Assembly (NCBI GenBank): GCA_040080835.1
Contig: JBEBHP010000002.1
Coordinates: 62,001 to 126,000 of the forward strand
Direction of reading: 5' to 3'
Source: SZUA-430 sp040080835
GTDB lineage: Bacteria; Pseudomonadota; Alphaproteobacteria; Micropepsales; Micropepsaceae
DNA length: 64,000 nt
The position numbers and the translations under genes were made by a program. The notes under the pieces were generated by a model, which worked only from the letters and a program-made list of their open reading frames with translations, did no database searches and was not told where the DNA came from. Positions 30,663-39,590 of the stretch are shown one piece after another (position 1 is the stretch's first letter; every line of letters begins with the position of its first letter).

Positions 30663-30700
30663 TAGTGACGGCGGGTGATTCATTTGGTGAGGTGGTTTGA

Positions 30701-31144
30701 ATGAAATGTCCGACACGATTTGCCATCTCGGCTGCAACCGCGATCATCCTTTGTACATCGGCGTGGTCTGCAGACAGCACAACGTCGCTTCCGTCCGACC
30801 AGTCGGTCGACGTCAACGGCTTTGAGCTGGCTTGCACGGGCATCGGCGATGAAGCCCAGAACGATCCGAGATGGAAGGCATTTCCGGTCCGGTTGGAATT
30901 TGCCGGAGGAAGAGCCCAGTATTTGGCAGATGTCAAAGTCACAGTCACCAACGCCGCCGGGACCGAACTCTTCAAGGTTCAGTGTGACAGTCCCTGGTTG
31001 CTGGCAAAACTGCAGCCTGGCAAGTACCAGGTACGCGGAGACTTCCGCGGCATCCAGAAGACGTCAAATTTCATGGCACCGAAAAAGGGGCAGGCACGCA
31101 TCATCGTGCGATATCCCGAAGTCGTCGGCAGCGGCGACAACTAG
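30701..31144 (+). CDS. Secreted protein of unknown function
   Basis: Exported protein of 147 residues with a signal peptide ending near SAWSADS. The mature part has a repeated beta pattern (VKVTVTNAAGTELFKVQCDSPWLLAKLQPGKYQVRGDF), split here only to show features such as LQPGKY, which resembles carboxypeptidase-regulatory-like or transthyretin-like folds. Two cysteines could form a disulfide. GAGG precedes the start. Its TAG shares a CTAG with the convergent enoyl-CoA hydratase gene. Confidence 0.65.
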   Translation: MKCPTRFAISAATAIILCTSAWSADSTTSLPSDQSVDVNGFELACTGIGDEAQNDPRWKAFPVRLEFAGGRAQYLADVKVTVTNAAGTELFKVQCDSPWLLAKLQPGKYQVRGDFRGIQKTSNFMAPKKGQARIIVRYPEVVGSGDN

Positions 31145-31941
31145 CTCCCCTTGAACACGGCCTTGCGCTTCCCGATGAACGCGGCAACTCCTTCCGGGAA
31201 GTCTTCGGCGCGTCCTGCGGTGCGTTGCGCCCAGCGCTCCGCATTCAGCTGCTCCTCGTAGGTGTTGTCCGGGCTTTCCCAGTATAGCTGACGGATCTGC
31301 GCAAGCGCGATGGTCGGGCCGTCGGCGAGTTCGCGGGCGAGCGCCATGGCTTCATCCATCAGCCTTGCATCGTCAATGACCCGGTTGATCATGCCCCACT
31401 CAAGTGCCTTTTCAGCACTCAGTTTCTCACCCATCAATGAGAGCTCTTTCGCGCGCGCCCAGCCAACCAGTCGCGGCAGAAGCCACGTCGAGCCCCCATC
31501 GGGTACGAGCCCGATGCGGCGGAAGGCTTGCAGGAAATAGGCGGACCTGGATGCCAGGATCATGTCCCCCATCAGCGCAAAGCTCATACCGACACCGGCA
31601 GCAACTCCGTTGACGGCGGTAATCAGCGGCATCCTGAGATACCGCAACCGGCGAAGGAAAGGGTGGTACATCGTCTCGAGCGCGGCGCCAGCATCACGGG
31701 CTTCGCTACCCGACGACAGGGATGAGGGGCCGCCTGTGAGATTTGCTCCAGCACAGAAACCGCGACCCTGTCCTGTCAGGATCAGGGCGCGCAGGCCATG
31801 CTTGGGATCTTCGATATGGTTCATGGCTTGGGTCAGTCCAGCAAGCATTTCTGGACTGACGGCATTGAGGACGTCGGCGTGATCCAGTGTGAGGATTCCG
31901 ACATTGCCGCTGATGTCAACTTTTGCTCGTTCAAAGTTCAT
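31141..31941 (-). CDS. Enoyl-CoA hydratase/isomerase family protein
   Basis: Crotonase-fold protein of 266 residues. The oxyanion-hole regions GRGFCAGANLTG and NGVAAGVGMSFAL are clear. The block IGLVPDGGSTWLLPRLVG places an aspartate where classical hydratases have a glutamate, as in PaaG-type isomerases. It probably acts on an unsaturated acyl-CoA. It lies 11 bases after a paralogue and probably forms a two-gene operon with it. Confidence 0.85.
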   Translation of the reverse strand: MNFERAKVDISGNVGILTLDHADVLNAVSPEMLAGLTQAMNHIEDPKHGLRALILTGQGRGFCAGANLTGGPSSLSSGSEARDAGAALETMYHPFLRRLRYLRMPLITAVNGVAAGVGMSFALMGDMILASRSAYFLQAFRRIGLVPDGGSTWLLPRLVGWARAKELSLMGEKLSAEKALEWGMINRVIDDARLMDEAMALARELADGPTIALAQIRQLYWESPDNTYEEQLNAERWAQRTAGRAEDFPEGVAAFIGKRKAVFKGS

Positions 31942-31952
31942 GATCGTTCCCG

Positions 31953-32756
31953 TTACTTGCCTTTGAATTGTGGTTCACGCTTGGTGAGAAACGAGACGAC
32001 GCCCTCGCGGAAATCTTCCGTGTCCCCCAGATGCCTTTGCGTCAGCCGCTCGTTTTCAAGTTGCTCGTAAAGCGTGTTGTGGGCTGATTCATCCAGAACC
32101 CGTTTTAGTTCGCGATACGCCAGTTGGGGCCCCTTCGCGAGCCGTTGTGCAATTGCCTTTGCTTCGGACAGCAGTTGATCATCGGCTACGCAATGCCAGA
32201 TGAGACCCCATTCGGCGGCCTTGTCTGCGGGCAGTCGATCACCCAGCATGGCCAGCGCACGCGATCTGGCGCGACCAAGCAACTGCGGAAAGAACCATGT
32301 GCAGCCCATGTCGGGCACGAGCCCGAGCCGCGGTGAGAATACCTGAACGAAGTAGGCGGACTTTGCTGCGAGCACAATGTCACCGCAAAGCGCGAAGCCA
32401 ACACCCCCTCCTGCAGCCACGCCGTTGACGGCAACGATGACGGGCTTCGGGAACCCAGTCAGGTCGCGAACGAGGGGGTTGTAACCTATCTCCATCGAGT
32501 GAGCGACGCCTTCGCCGACTGAGCGTGCTACGCCGTCATCGAACCCGGCATTGGAAAGGTCTGCGCCCGCACAGAACCCGCGTCCGGCCCCCGTCACGAT
32601 CAGTGCCTTGACCGAATCGTCCTTCTGCAGGGCTCTGAGCGCGTTGCGTATGTCGTCGATCAGTCCCTTGTTCAGGCTATTGAGGTTGGCGGGTCTGTTG
32701 AGGGTGAGCGTTGCGACGCCATCGGCAGATTCAACTGTAATATTGGCATAGCTCAT
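31953..32756 (-). CDS. Enoyl-CoA hydratase/isomerase family protein
   Basis: Crotonase-fold protein of about 267 residues, paralogous to its downstream neighbour. It has GRGFCAGADLSNAG and NGVAAGGGVGFAL for the oxyanion hole, and LGLVPDMGCTWFFPQLLG with the same aspartate in place of the usual second glutamate. The ATG at 32756 starts MSYANITVESADGVATL where similarity begins; the frame open to 32813 adds sequence without support. Probably works with the downstream gene on an acyl-CoA or arylacyl-CoA substrate. Confidence 0.85.
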   Translation of the reverse strand: MSYANITVESADGVATLTLNRPANLNSLNKGLIDDIRNALRALQKDDSVKALIVTGAGRGFCAGADLSNAGFDDGVARSVGEGVAHSMEIGYNPLVRDLTGFPKPVIVAVNGVAAGGGVGFALCGDIVLAAKSAYFVQVFSPRLGLVPDMGCTWFFPQLLGRARSRALAMLGDRLPADKAAEWGLIWHCVADDQLLSEAKAIAQRLAKGPQLAYRELKRVLDESAHNTLYEQLENERLTQRHLGDTEDFREGVVSFLTKREPQFKGK

Positions 32757-32944
32757 GGTTTCAATCTCGATATTGCATTGGACCAAGCCACCACAGGTTA
32801 TGGCTCGGTGCAATGGGGTGGGAGTAGGGCGACCTGCGTTACGGTACGGCAGTCAGGGCGTCGTACCCGCTGGAACTTTGCGAAACGTGCCGAAAGTCGA
32901 CTATATAGGGTCACAGGAATCTTGAAAACTGAAGGAGCCATCCC

Positions 32945-34405
32945 ATGAGCGGCGCAACCGGACAATCAAAGCCAATTCCCCAGGGCATGAAGGACCTGCT
33001 CGACAAGCAGCGCGCGGCATACCTGAATGACGGACCGCCCAGTATTGAAGTTCGCATCGACCGCATCAACCGCTGCATCGCATTGCTGGTCGACCACCAG
33101 GATGACATCGCCGACGCGCTGAACAGGGACTTCGGCAACCGCGCCCCGCAGATGAGCAAGTTTACGGACGTGGCCGGATCCATCGGCCCGCTGAAGCACG
33201 CGCGCGACAACCTGAAAAAGTGGATGAAGACGGAAAGGCGTGCGACGTCACCGGCGATCCTGGGCTGGTTCGGAGCCAAGGCCGAAGTGCAGTACCAGCC
33301 GCTCGGCGTGATTGGCGTGATTTCGCCGTGGAATTTCCCGGTCAACCTGACTTTTACGCCGCTGGCCGGAATTCTGGCGGCCGGCAACCGTTGCATGATA
33401 AAGCCATCAGAGTTCACGCCCGCCACGTCCGACCTGATGGCGCGCATGTTCAAGAAGAGCTTCAGTGAAGCTGAAATTGCCGTGTGTGTTGGCGGGCCAG
33501 ATGTTGGCGAGGCGTTCAGCCGGTTGGCGTTCGACCATCTGCTGTTCACGGGTGCGACCTCGATTGCCTATCACGTCATGCGTGCCGCGGCCGAAAATCT
33601 TGTCCCACTGACACTTGAACTCGGTGGCAAATCGCCGGTGATCGTGGGACCCAGTGCCAATATGGATATAGCGGCTGCCCGCATCATGAACGGCAAGACG
33701 CTGAACGCCGGGCAGATCTGCCTCGCGCCCGACTATGTGATGGTGCCCGAAGGCAGGCGCGACGAGTTCGTGAACAAGGCATCTGACGTCGTGAGCAAAA
33801 TGTTCCCGACGATCAAGGACAATCCGGACTACACCTCAGTGGTCAACCAGCGTCATTATGATCGTCTGAACGCCTATATCGATGACGCGAAGGCCAAGGG
33901 CGCCACGGTGGTGCAGGTCAATCCGGCAAAGGAAGACCTGCGCCAGCAGCCGCACCACAAGATTGCGCCGACATTTATCCTCGATCCGACTGACGACATG
34001 AAGGTCATGCAGGATGAGATCTTCGGACCGATCCTGCCAGTCAAGACCTACAAGTCGGTCGATGATGCGATAGGTTATGTGAACTCGAAGGACCGTCCCT
34101 TGGGCTTGTACTATTTCGGCGAGGACGTCGCCGAGAAGGAAAAAGTGTTGACCCGGACCACGTCGGGTGGCGTGACGGTCAACGACACGATCATGCATGT
34201 GGCCATGGAAGACCTGCCATTTGGCGGCGTCGGTCCTTCCGGCATGGGCTCGTATCACGGTCTGGACGGCTTCCGCCAGTTCTCGCATCGAAAGGCTGTC
34301 TACAGCCAGCCGACGTCGAACTTCCTTGAGAAGCAGCTCAGGAACATCCGCCCGCCTTACGGCGAAGCGATCATCAAGCAGCTCACTGGAGCGATCAAGC
34401 GCTAG
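32945..34405 (+). CDS. calB: Coniferyl-aldehyde-type dehydrogenase
   Basis: Aldehyde dehydrogenase of 486 residues that oxidises an aldehyde to an acid with NAD(P). The catalytic cysteine is in LNAGQICLAPDY, the general-base glutamate in LTLELGGKSPVIV, and the cofactor loop in FTGATSIAYHVM. The sequence pattern (ISPWNFPVNLTFTPLAGILA, split here as ISPWNFP and LTPLAG-like blocks) fits the coniferyl aldehyde dehydrogenase group, though that group also acts on other aldehydes, so the symbol is tentative. Its stop shares a CTAG with the helicase gene. Confidence 0.8.
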   Translation: MSGATGQSKPIPQGMKDLLDKQRAAYLNDGPPSIEVRIDRINRCIALLVDHQDDIADALNRDFGNRAPQMSKFTDVAGSIGPLKHARDNLKKWMKTERRATSPAILGWFGAKAEVQYQPLGVIGVISPWNFPVNLTFTPLAGILAAGNRCMIKPSEFTPATSDLMARMFKKSFSEAEIAVCVGGPDVGEAFSRLAFDHLLFTGATSIAYHVMRAAAENLVPLTLELGGKSPVIVGPSANMDIAAARIMNGKTLNAGQICLAPDYVMVPEGRRDEFVNKASDVVSKMFPTIKDNPDYTSVVNQRHYDRLNAYIDDAKAKGATVVQVNPAKEDLRQQPHHKIAPTFILDPTDDMKVMQDEIFGPILPVKTYKSVDDAIGYVNSKDRPLGLYYFGEDVAEKEKVLTRTTSGGVTVNDTIMHVAMEDLPFGGVGPSGMGSYHGLDGFRQFSHRKAVYSQPTSNFLEKQLRNIRPPYGEAIIKQLTGAIKR

Positions 34406-36003
34406 GCGACTTCTGACTCCTTCTTGCGCCTGATCAGGTGCTGCGGCACCGGGCGCAAGAGGAAGGCCGGCATATGATCATTGAATGAGGCGGACGATGA
34501 ACCGGCTGCATCATCAGATCGTTCTGGTGCGCGCTCTCGCTCTGGACGAGGCGCACGGTTCTCACGCGCCGGACGGGCTTCTTGTCGCTTCTGCTGGGGC
34601 TTGCCGCGCTCGCGCTGCGGCCTGTCTTCGCGGCGCGGTCTATCCTGGAGCTGCGGCTTTTCCTGCGTGCGGACAGGCTCTGGAGCAGCAACGTTGGTCG
34701 CAACAAACTCAGGTGTGACGGTCGCCAGTGAATTGTCAATTGGTTCCATGCTTGCAACGTGCTCGTGGTGTGGACCCTTGTGTGCGTGCCTGTCGCGATC
34801 CCGTCCGCGTCCACGGTCTCGTCCGCGACCACGGTCACCGCTTTGCTTGTGCTGCCGGTGGTCGGGTTCGACGTGCAGGCTTGTCATGTCTTCTCGCTCG
34901 ATTGTCTTGTGGATCAGCGCCTCGATGGCGGCGACGAATTTGGTGTCACGCGGACCGGCCAGCATGATGGCAGAGCCGGGACGCCCGGCGCGCCCTGTTC
35001 TCCCGATCCTGTGAACATAGTCATCTGCGCTGATCGGAACGTCATAATTGAACACGTGGCTTACTGCTGGAATGTCGAGACCGCGTGCTGCCACATCACT
35101 GGCAACCAGCAACTGAACTTCTCCGGCACGAAACTTGTCCAGCGTGGCTGTGCGAACGCTTTGCGGCAGGTCGCCATGCAGTGCCGAAATCGGAAAGCCA
35201 TGCTTCGTCAGCGACTTGTAGACTATGTCGACATCGACCTTGCGGTTACAGAAGATAATGCCGTTTACGACCGTCTGACTGCGAATGATCTGGCGAAGGG
35301 CTTCTCTCTTCAGCTTTGAATCCGTTGAAGACAGGTTCACTATCTTCTGTTCGATATTCGCCGCGGTCGATGCCGGCTTGGTCACTTCGATACGCTCAGG
35401 GTTGCTCAGGAACTGATCAGCAAGCCGCGTGATTTCTGGCGGCATGGTTGCCGAGAAGAACAGCGTCTGACGCGTAAACGGCAGCACCTTGCAGATGCGT
35501 TCGATGTCCGGAATGAATCCCATGTCCAGCATGCGGTCGGCTTCATCGACGACCAGGATCTGTACGCCGGTCATCAGAAGTTTGCCACGTTCGAAGTGGT
35601 CGAGGAGGCGACCCGGTGTTGCGATCAGCACATCGACGCCGCGTGTGATCTTGGCGTCCTGGTCTTCATAAGAGACGCCGCCGATCAGCAGAGCCATGTT
35701 GAGCTTGTGATACTTGCCGTATTTCTCGAAACTTTCGGCGACTTGCGCTGCGAGCTCGCGTGTAGGTTCAAGAATAAGCGAGCGCGGCATGCGCGCCTTG
35801 GCGCGTCCCTGCGAAAGCCGCTGGATCATCGGCAACGTGAACCCGGCGGTCTTGCCGGTTCCCGTCTGCGCAATTCCCATCACGTCGCGGCCGCTCAAAA
35901 CAACCGGGATTGCTTTTTCTTGGATGGGTGTGGGTGTGGTGTATCCGGACTCCACGATTGCGCGGAGCAGTTCGGCACTCAAGCCGAGGCTATCAAACGA
36001 CAT
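34402..36003 (-). CDS. rhlE: DEAD-box RNA helicase, RhlE-like
   Basis: ATP-dependent RNA helicase of 533 residues. Motifs seen in order: Q motif (GYTTPTPIQEKAIP), motif I (AQTGTGKT), PTRELAAQ, motif II DEAD (VVDEADRML), SAT, ARGLDIP and HRIGRTGRAG. The tail from about residue 390 is highly basic and low-complexity, with RGRDRGRGRDRDRH and proline/arginine stretches typical of RhlE, and probably binds RNA. Likely functions are ribosome assembly or RNA decay with RNase E. It starts at 36003. Confidence 0.92.
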   Translation of the reverse strand: MSFDSLGLSAELLRAIVESGYTTPTPIQEKAIPVVLSGRDVMGIAQTGTGKTAGFTLPMIQRLSQGRAKARMPRSLILEPTRELAAQVAESFEKYGKYHKLNMALLIGGVSYEDQDAKITRGVDVLIATPGRLLDHFERGKLLMTGVQILVVDEADRMLDMGFIPDIERICKVLPFTRQTLFFSATMPPEITRLADQFLSNPERIEVTKPASTAANIEQKIVNLSSTDSKLKREALRQIIRSQTVVNGIIFCNRKVDVDIVYKSLTKHGFPISALHGDLPQSVRTATLDKFRAGEVQLLVASDVAARGLDIPAVSHVFNYDVPISADDYVHRIGRTGRAGRPGSAIMLAGPRDTKFVAAIEALIHKTIEREDMTSLHVEPDHRQHKQSGDRGRGRDRGRGRDRDRHAHKGPHHEHVASMEPIDNSLATVTPEFVATNVAAPEPVRTQEKPQLQDRPRREDRPQRERGKPQQKRQEARPARENRAPRPERERAPERSDDAAGSSSASFNDHMPAFLLRPVPQHLIRRKKESEVA

Positions 36004-36244
36004 TAGACTTCAATGAACTCCAACGAGAGTGCTTTTGTGTTCCAAGGCCGGAACGTCCTCTCTCGCAGGACAAACCAACCACGTGCGGTGGGCCAAATGG
36101 CTTCGAAAGAGCGCCGCGCCAAAACGGCGCGATCTGCTTCGGGGGGCAACATAGTACCAAGACGCAGAATGTCAACTAAAGGTGAACACAAAGTTGCCGC
36201 ACACGATCTAGAATGCTCGCCTGTGGCGGGAATGGGAGAGCAAT

Positions 36245-36775
36245 ATGCGCCGAAACTTGATTTCAGTGACACTGGCTTGGGTTCTTGCAGCGACTATATT
36301 GCCAGCCGGTGCCGCAGGACAGGCGCCGCCAAACTATGGCTGCCCCGGACCTGAATACCAGCAATTCAAGTTCTGGGTGGGCGACTGGGATGTGGTCACG
36401 GCTGCAGGAAGCAAACCCGCCGGGCAGAGTTCCATCCAGCTGCTGGATGCGGGCTGCGTGATATTCGAGAACTGGAACGGCGCGGTCGGAGGTTCCGGGC
36501 ATTCGATCAATGTCTTCGACCAGGCCGACGGAAAATGGCACCAGACCTGGGTTGATACCACTGGCAACCAGGTCCACTACACCGGAACATGGACTGGTTT
36601 GAAACTCGAGTTTCGAGCCGACGATGTCTCGACGCCACAGAAGTCGCCGGTCTCCCTGACAATGACATTTGAGCCGTTGGCCAATGGCGACGTCCGGCAG
36701 TCAGGCACGCAGTCAATCGATGGCGGAAAAACATTTCAGCCGGCATTTGACTTGATTTACAAGCGGAAGAAATAG
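36245..36775 (+). CDS. Secreted protein of unknown function
   Basis: Exported protein of 176 residues with a signal peptide ending near AGAAGQA. The mature part starts with YQQFKFWVGDWDVVT, a motif shared by a group of secreted lipocalin-like or DUF1579-like beta proteins, though I cannot name the family with certainty. Cysteines near GCPGPE and DAGCVIF may pair. GGGAGAG lies just before the ATG. Confidence 0.65.
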   Translation: MRRNLISVTLAWVLAATILPAGAAGQAPPNYGCPGPEYQQFKFWVGDWDVVTAAGSKPAGQSSIQLLDAGCVIFENWNGAVGGSGHSINVFDQADGKWHQTWVDTTGNQVHYTGTWTGLKLEFRADDVSTPQKSPVSLTMTFEPLANGDVRQSGTQSIDGGKTFQPAFDLIYKRKK

Positions 36776-36808
36776 GACACAAACGAAAGCAGCCTCGAAA
36801 GAACCAGA

Positions 36809-37603
36809 ATGAATGGTCCGACACTTCAAGGCATCGCCATCGGCTTCGTGATCTTCTCGATCGCGTTTTTTGTTCTGCAAAGGATCTGGCCTTCGCTTCC
36901 CGGGCAGAAGACCTTCCGGAAGGGCTTCGTGACAGACCTCTGCTATTGGCTGTTCACCCCGCTTGTCACGCGCGTGGTCACGCCGGTGGCAGTTGGCCTC
37001 GCGCTCATTCCCATTGCGCTCGCCCAGGGCATACCGCTGCAGGATCTCGCAAAGGGCAGGGGTGTACTGGCAGCCCAGCCATTGTGGCAGCAGGCCATAC
37101 AGATCTTTGTCATCGGCGACTTTATCGGGTACTGGCAGCATCGTTGGTTTCACGGAGGCTGGCGCTGGAGGTTTCATGCCGTCCATCATTCAAGCCAGGA
37201 ACTCGACTGGCTGTCGTCAGTCCGCCTACACCCCGTGAACGATTTCCTGTCACGCATCCTTCAGGCGGTACCCATCGTGGCACTGGGATACAACGTGGCA
37301 GCCGTTGCATTGTTCACCACAGTTGCAACAATCTATGCGATCACGTTGCACGCCAACCTGAGCTGGACCTACGGCCCGTTTCGCTTTCTGGTCGCAAGTC
37401 CCGCCTTCCATCGCTGGCACCACACGTCTGCCGCGGAAGGCCAGGACAAGAACTTTGCCGGCTTCTTCCCGCTCTGGGACCTCACATTCGGTACGTTTCA
37501 TATGCCAAGGGGCGAGCAGCCACACCACTTCGGCACCGGCGATCCCGTCCCCGCAGGTCTTCTTGGCCAACTGATCTATCCGTTCCGAAGGCAGGATGTC
37601 TGA
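36809..37603 (+). CDS. Sterol-desaturase/fatty acid hydroxylase family protein
   Basis: Integral membrane di-iron oxygenase of 264 residues. Histidine clusters are visible in order: QHRWFHG, HAVHHSS, HANLSW and HRWHHTSA, which hold the two iron atoms. Hydrophobic segments (about 8-25, 45-70, 85-110 and 145-175) place the metal site at the cytoplasmic face. The substrate could be a sterol, carotenoid or fatty acyl lipid; sequence alone does not say. It follows the preceding secreted-protein gene by 33 bases. Confidence 0.85.
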   Translation: MNGPTLQGIAIGFVIFSIAFFVLQRIWPSLPGQKTFRKGFVTDLCYWLFTPLVTRVVTPVAVGLALIPIALAQGIPLQDLAKGRGVLAAQPLWQQAIQIFVIGDFIGYWQHRWFHGGWRWRFHAVHHSSQELDWLSSVRLHPVNDFLSRILQAVPIVALGYNVAAVALFTTVATIYAITLHANLSWTYGPFRFLVASPAFHRWHHTSAAEGQDKNFAGFFPLWDLTFGTFHMPRGEQPHHFGTGDPVPAGLLGQLIYPFRRQDV

Positions 37604-37606
37604 CAC

Positions 37607-38107
37607 GTGGAGCCTACGCCCAAACGCAAGTCGAAACCCGCCAGGAACGAGCCAGAGGGCAAGTCGACAGGGCGCTGCCTGTGCGGCGCAGTCGAAATCG
37701 AGATCGCGCTGCCAGCTTTCTGGGCGTGGCACGATCACTCCAGGGCAACGCAGCGTGCCCACGGTACCGCCTACGCGACATACATCGGTTGCTGGAAATC
37801 AAAGGTAAAGGTGATCAAGGGCAAGTCCGCCATTCGGACTATCGAGCTCGATGACGCAAAGCGCCTCCGCAGCTTTTGCTCACGCTGCGGCTCGCCGTTG
37901 ATGTACGAGCGCAGCCACTCGCCGAAAATGGTGAATCTGCCCCGCGCACTCTTCGACGGACGCACAGGCCGCGAACCGCGCTACCACGTCGGCATCGATC
38001 AAGCACCCGAGTGGGCCTATCAATGTGAGCCTCTGACACCGCTCAAGGGCTACCCTGGCGTAATGCAGTCGCGTCCGAGAAAGCGAAAGCTTCGAGAGCA
38101 ACTCTAG
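37607..38107 (+). CDS. GFA family zinc protein
   Basis: Protein of 166 residues of the glutathione-dependent formaldehyde-activating (GFA/CENP-V) fold. Zinc ligands are in CLCGAV (about 24-28), YIGCWKSK and FCSRCGSP. The start is a GTG three bases after the upstream stop, so the two are likely co-transcribed. The family name comes from one enzyme and most members have unknown substrates. Its TAG shares a CTAG with the macrodomain gene. Confidence 0.82.
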   Translation: MEPTPKRKSKPARNEPEGKSTGRCLCGAVEIEIALPAFWAWHDHSRATQRAHGTAYATYIGCWKSKVKVIKGKSAIRTIELDDAKRLRSFCSRCGSPLMYERSHSPKMVNLPRALFDGRTGREPRYHVGIDQAPEWAYQCEPLTPLKGYPGVMQSRPRKRKLREQL

Positions 38108-38634
38108 CTTCCAAGGCCTTCAATCACCTTGCGGTATTGATCGGCGTCACCCTCGCTGAAGCAGCAGAACACAATCCGTTCAGGGAAGTTTTCCGTCGCG
38201 CAATGGCCGATCACCGTCATCACCGCCACCTTGCTGGCATCCTCGACCGGGATGGCGTACGCGCCCGTTCCCAAACCCGGAAACGCAATGCTTCGGACTT
38301 GAAGCCCACGCGCGATCGCAAGCGCGTTTGCATAGCAGAGGCGAAGCAGCCGCCAGACCTCTTCCGGCTTGTGCTGCGCATAAACAGGCGCCACCGTGTG
38401 AATGACATGGGATGCCCTCAGTCCGAACCCCGGTGTGATGACAGCCTCACCCTCAGCGCATCGACCAATCGCCATCATGGCGCGGCCGAGTCGCGCACCC
38501 GCAGCCTTGTTGATTGCGCCGTCGACGCCACCACCGGGCACCAGTCTCGAATTCGCCGCGTTCACGATCACGTCGACATCCAGCCGAGTGATGTCGCCAA
38601 CGACAATTTCGAACCGGGAAAGAATATCCTTCAT
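38104..38634 (-). CDS. Macrodomain protein (ADP-ribose / O-acetyl-ADP-ribose binding)
   Basis: Single macrodomain of about 176 residues like YmdB, which removes acetyl from O-acetyl-ADP-ribose or reverses ADP-ribosylation. Binding-loop motifs VNAANSRLVPGGGVDGAI and FPGLGTGAYAIP are clear. The ATG at 38634 follows GAGAGG by nine bases; the frame open to 38718 lacks a site and lies over a palindromic repeat. It lies 268 bases downstream of a LexA-type site on the same transcription side, which may or may not control it. Confidence 0.87.
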   Translation of the reverse strand: MKDILSRFEIVVGDITRLDVDVIVNAANSRLVPGGGVDGAINKAAGARLGRAMMAIGRCAEGEAVITPGFGLRASHVIHTVAPVYAQHKPEEVWRLLRLCYANALAIARGLQVRSIAFPGLGTGAYAIPVEDASKVAVMTVIGHCATENFPERIVFCCFSEGDADQYRKVIEGLGS

Positions 38635-38704
38635 TGTACGAAACCTCTCGGCGTCAGTTCTCGCGCGGACTGCGGTTCGGGACAAGCAGCTTGCGTGCAG
38701 GAAA

Positions 38705-38719
38705 GGTGACAGTGTCACC
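38705..38719. repeat. Palindrome, REP-like
   Basis: GGTGACAGTGTCACC, a seven-pair inverted repeat around one G. A related element lies 47 bases further on. Both are in non-coding sequence upstream of the macrodomain gene. The pair resembles short REP-type extragenic palindromes; a genome-wide count would tell. Confidence 0.5.
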
Positions 38720-38765
38720 TGTTGTGTCTTCGTGTTTTCGGCAGGAGGATGCGGCCCGACTGGTT

Positions 38766-38781
38766 AAAAGGTGACACTTTT
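38766..38781. repeat. Second GGTGACA palindrome
   Basis: AAAAGGTGACACTTTT, a near-perfect inverted repeat sharing GGTGACA with the element at 38705-38719. Followed by TGCTC. Confidence 0.45.
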
Positions 38782-38901
38782 GCTCAGAGGTTGCCATCTT
38801 CCTTGCTGACTTGGCGCTTGCGAAAACACATCGCCTGTTCAGCCCGATCGCCGCCGGAGTTTTTACGGCAGTGCATATCAGATCGGTCCCGAATTAGGCA
38901 A

Positions 38902-38916
38902 GAACAAAAATAGAAC
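38902..38916. promoter_or_regulatory. LexA (SOS) box
   Basis: GAACAAAAATAGAAC, which on the other strand reads GTTC-N7-GTTC, the known alphaproteobacterial LexA target. Flanks are A/T rich (AGAACATATTG), giving a possible -10 on the plus strand. No obvious SOS gene begins nearby: leftward lie a 30-codon frame (38784-38876) and, further, the macrodomain gene; rightward lies only the antisense of 39037-39507. Confidence 0.7.
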
Positions 38917-39036
38917 ATATTGTCGCAATGTGAATGGCGCTCGGCATTCGGACTTGAGGCAGCTGTCCCGCTTTGCAGTCGCATGAATAACGAAAGCTGC
39001 GTTGCCAGCAAATGCATGAGCCAGCAGCGTTCGGGC

Positions 39037-39507
39037 CTAGCCCGGCACGATCGACACGCCAAAAAGCCGCCATTCGCCATGCCAGACATCAAACAGCAAT
39101 TCGAACGACACACGTCGCGGCTGGATGTTGAAAGTGCCCGCGACGTAGAGCATCCGCCGCGCCGTCAGCCGAGGCGGCTCGCGGTATTGGGGTTCGACGA
39201 CAAGCACCGGCAACAGGTCGACGCCCTGCTCGACAAGGTTGGAGAACACGAGGCCAAGCTTTGTCGGTGTGTTCGCTTCACGAAAAGCGGGCGTACCAAG
39301 ATCACGCAGCACCGTATAGTTGCCAGTCTTGTTGCCCTGGTCGACGGCAATCAATGTGCTGCGCAACAACGCCAGTACTGCCGGAGCCGACGGCACCTTT
39401 GGTAGCACAGGCAAGATCACCTTTGCCGGGGAGGCAGGAGGCGCAGCATTCGCCACCGGCGCAACCAGCGCTGCCGACAAAATGAGCATAGTAAACAAAA
39501 ACCGCAT
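39037..39507 (-). CDS. Secreted protein of unknown function
   Basis: Exported protein of 156 residues with a signal peptide (MRFLFTMLILSAALVAPVANA) and then a proline/valine-rich stretch. The mature fold (VLRDLGTPAFREANTPTKL and WRLFGVSIVPG at the end) looks like a small alpha+beta domain; similar hypothetical proteins are common in alphaproteobacteria. AGAGGTGAC lies just before the ATG at 39507, so I reject the longer frame to 39561. It is downstream of the autotransporter gene but separated by a hairpin. Confidence 0.75.
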   Translation of the reverse strand: MRFLFTMLILSAALVAPVANAAPPASPAKVILPVLPKVPSAPAVLALLRSTLIAVDQGNKTGNYTVLRDLGTPAFREANTPTKLGLVFSNLVEQGVDLLPVLVVEPQYREPPRLTARRMLYVAGTFNIQPRRVSFELLFDVWHGEWRLFGVSIVPG

Positions 39508-39544
39508 GTCACCTCTTGGGTCAACACACCGGATGTGACGCAAT

Positions 39545-39574
39545 CCGGGGCCAACCGTCAATGGTCAGCCCCGG
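39545..39574 (-). terminator. Hairpin after autotransporter gene
   Basis: On the minus strand CCGGGGC pairs with GCCCCGG, with an inner ACC/GGT extension and a short loop, 17 bases beyond the autotransporter stop. There is no T run, so it may be a Rho-type or mRNA-stabilising hairpin. Confidence 0.45.
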
Positions 39575-39590
39575 TTCACTGTCGGTAACC

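Noticed and set aside
38920..39405. Plus-strand gene driven by the LexA box
   Set aside because: It is antisense to a secreted-protein gene with a signal peptide and a good ribosome site; no SOS family likeness.
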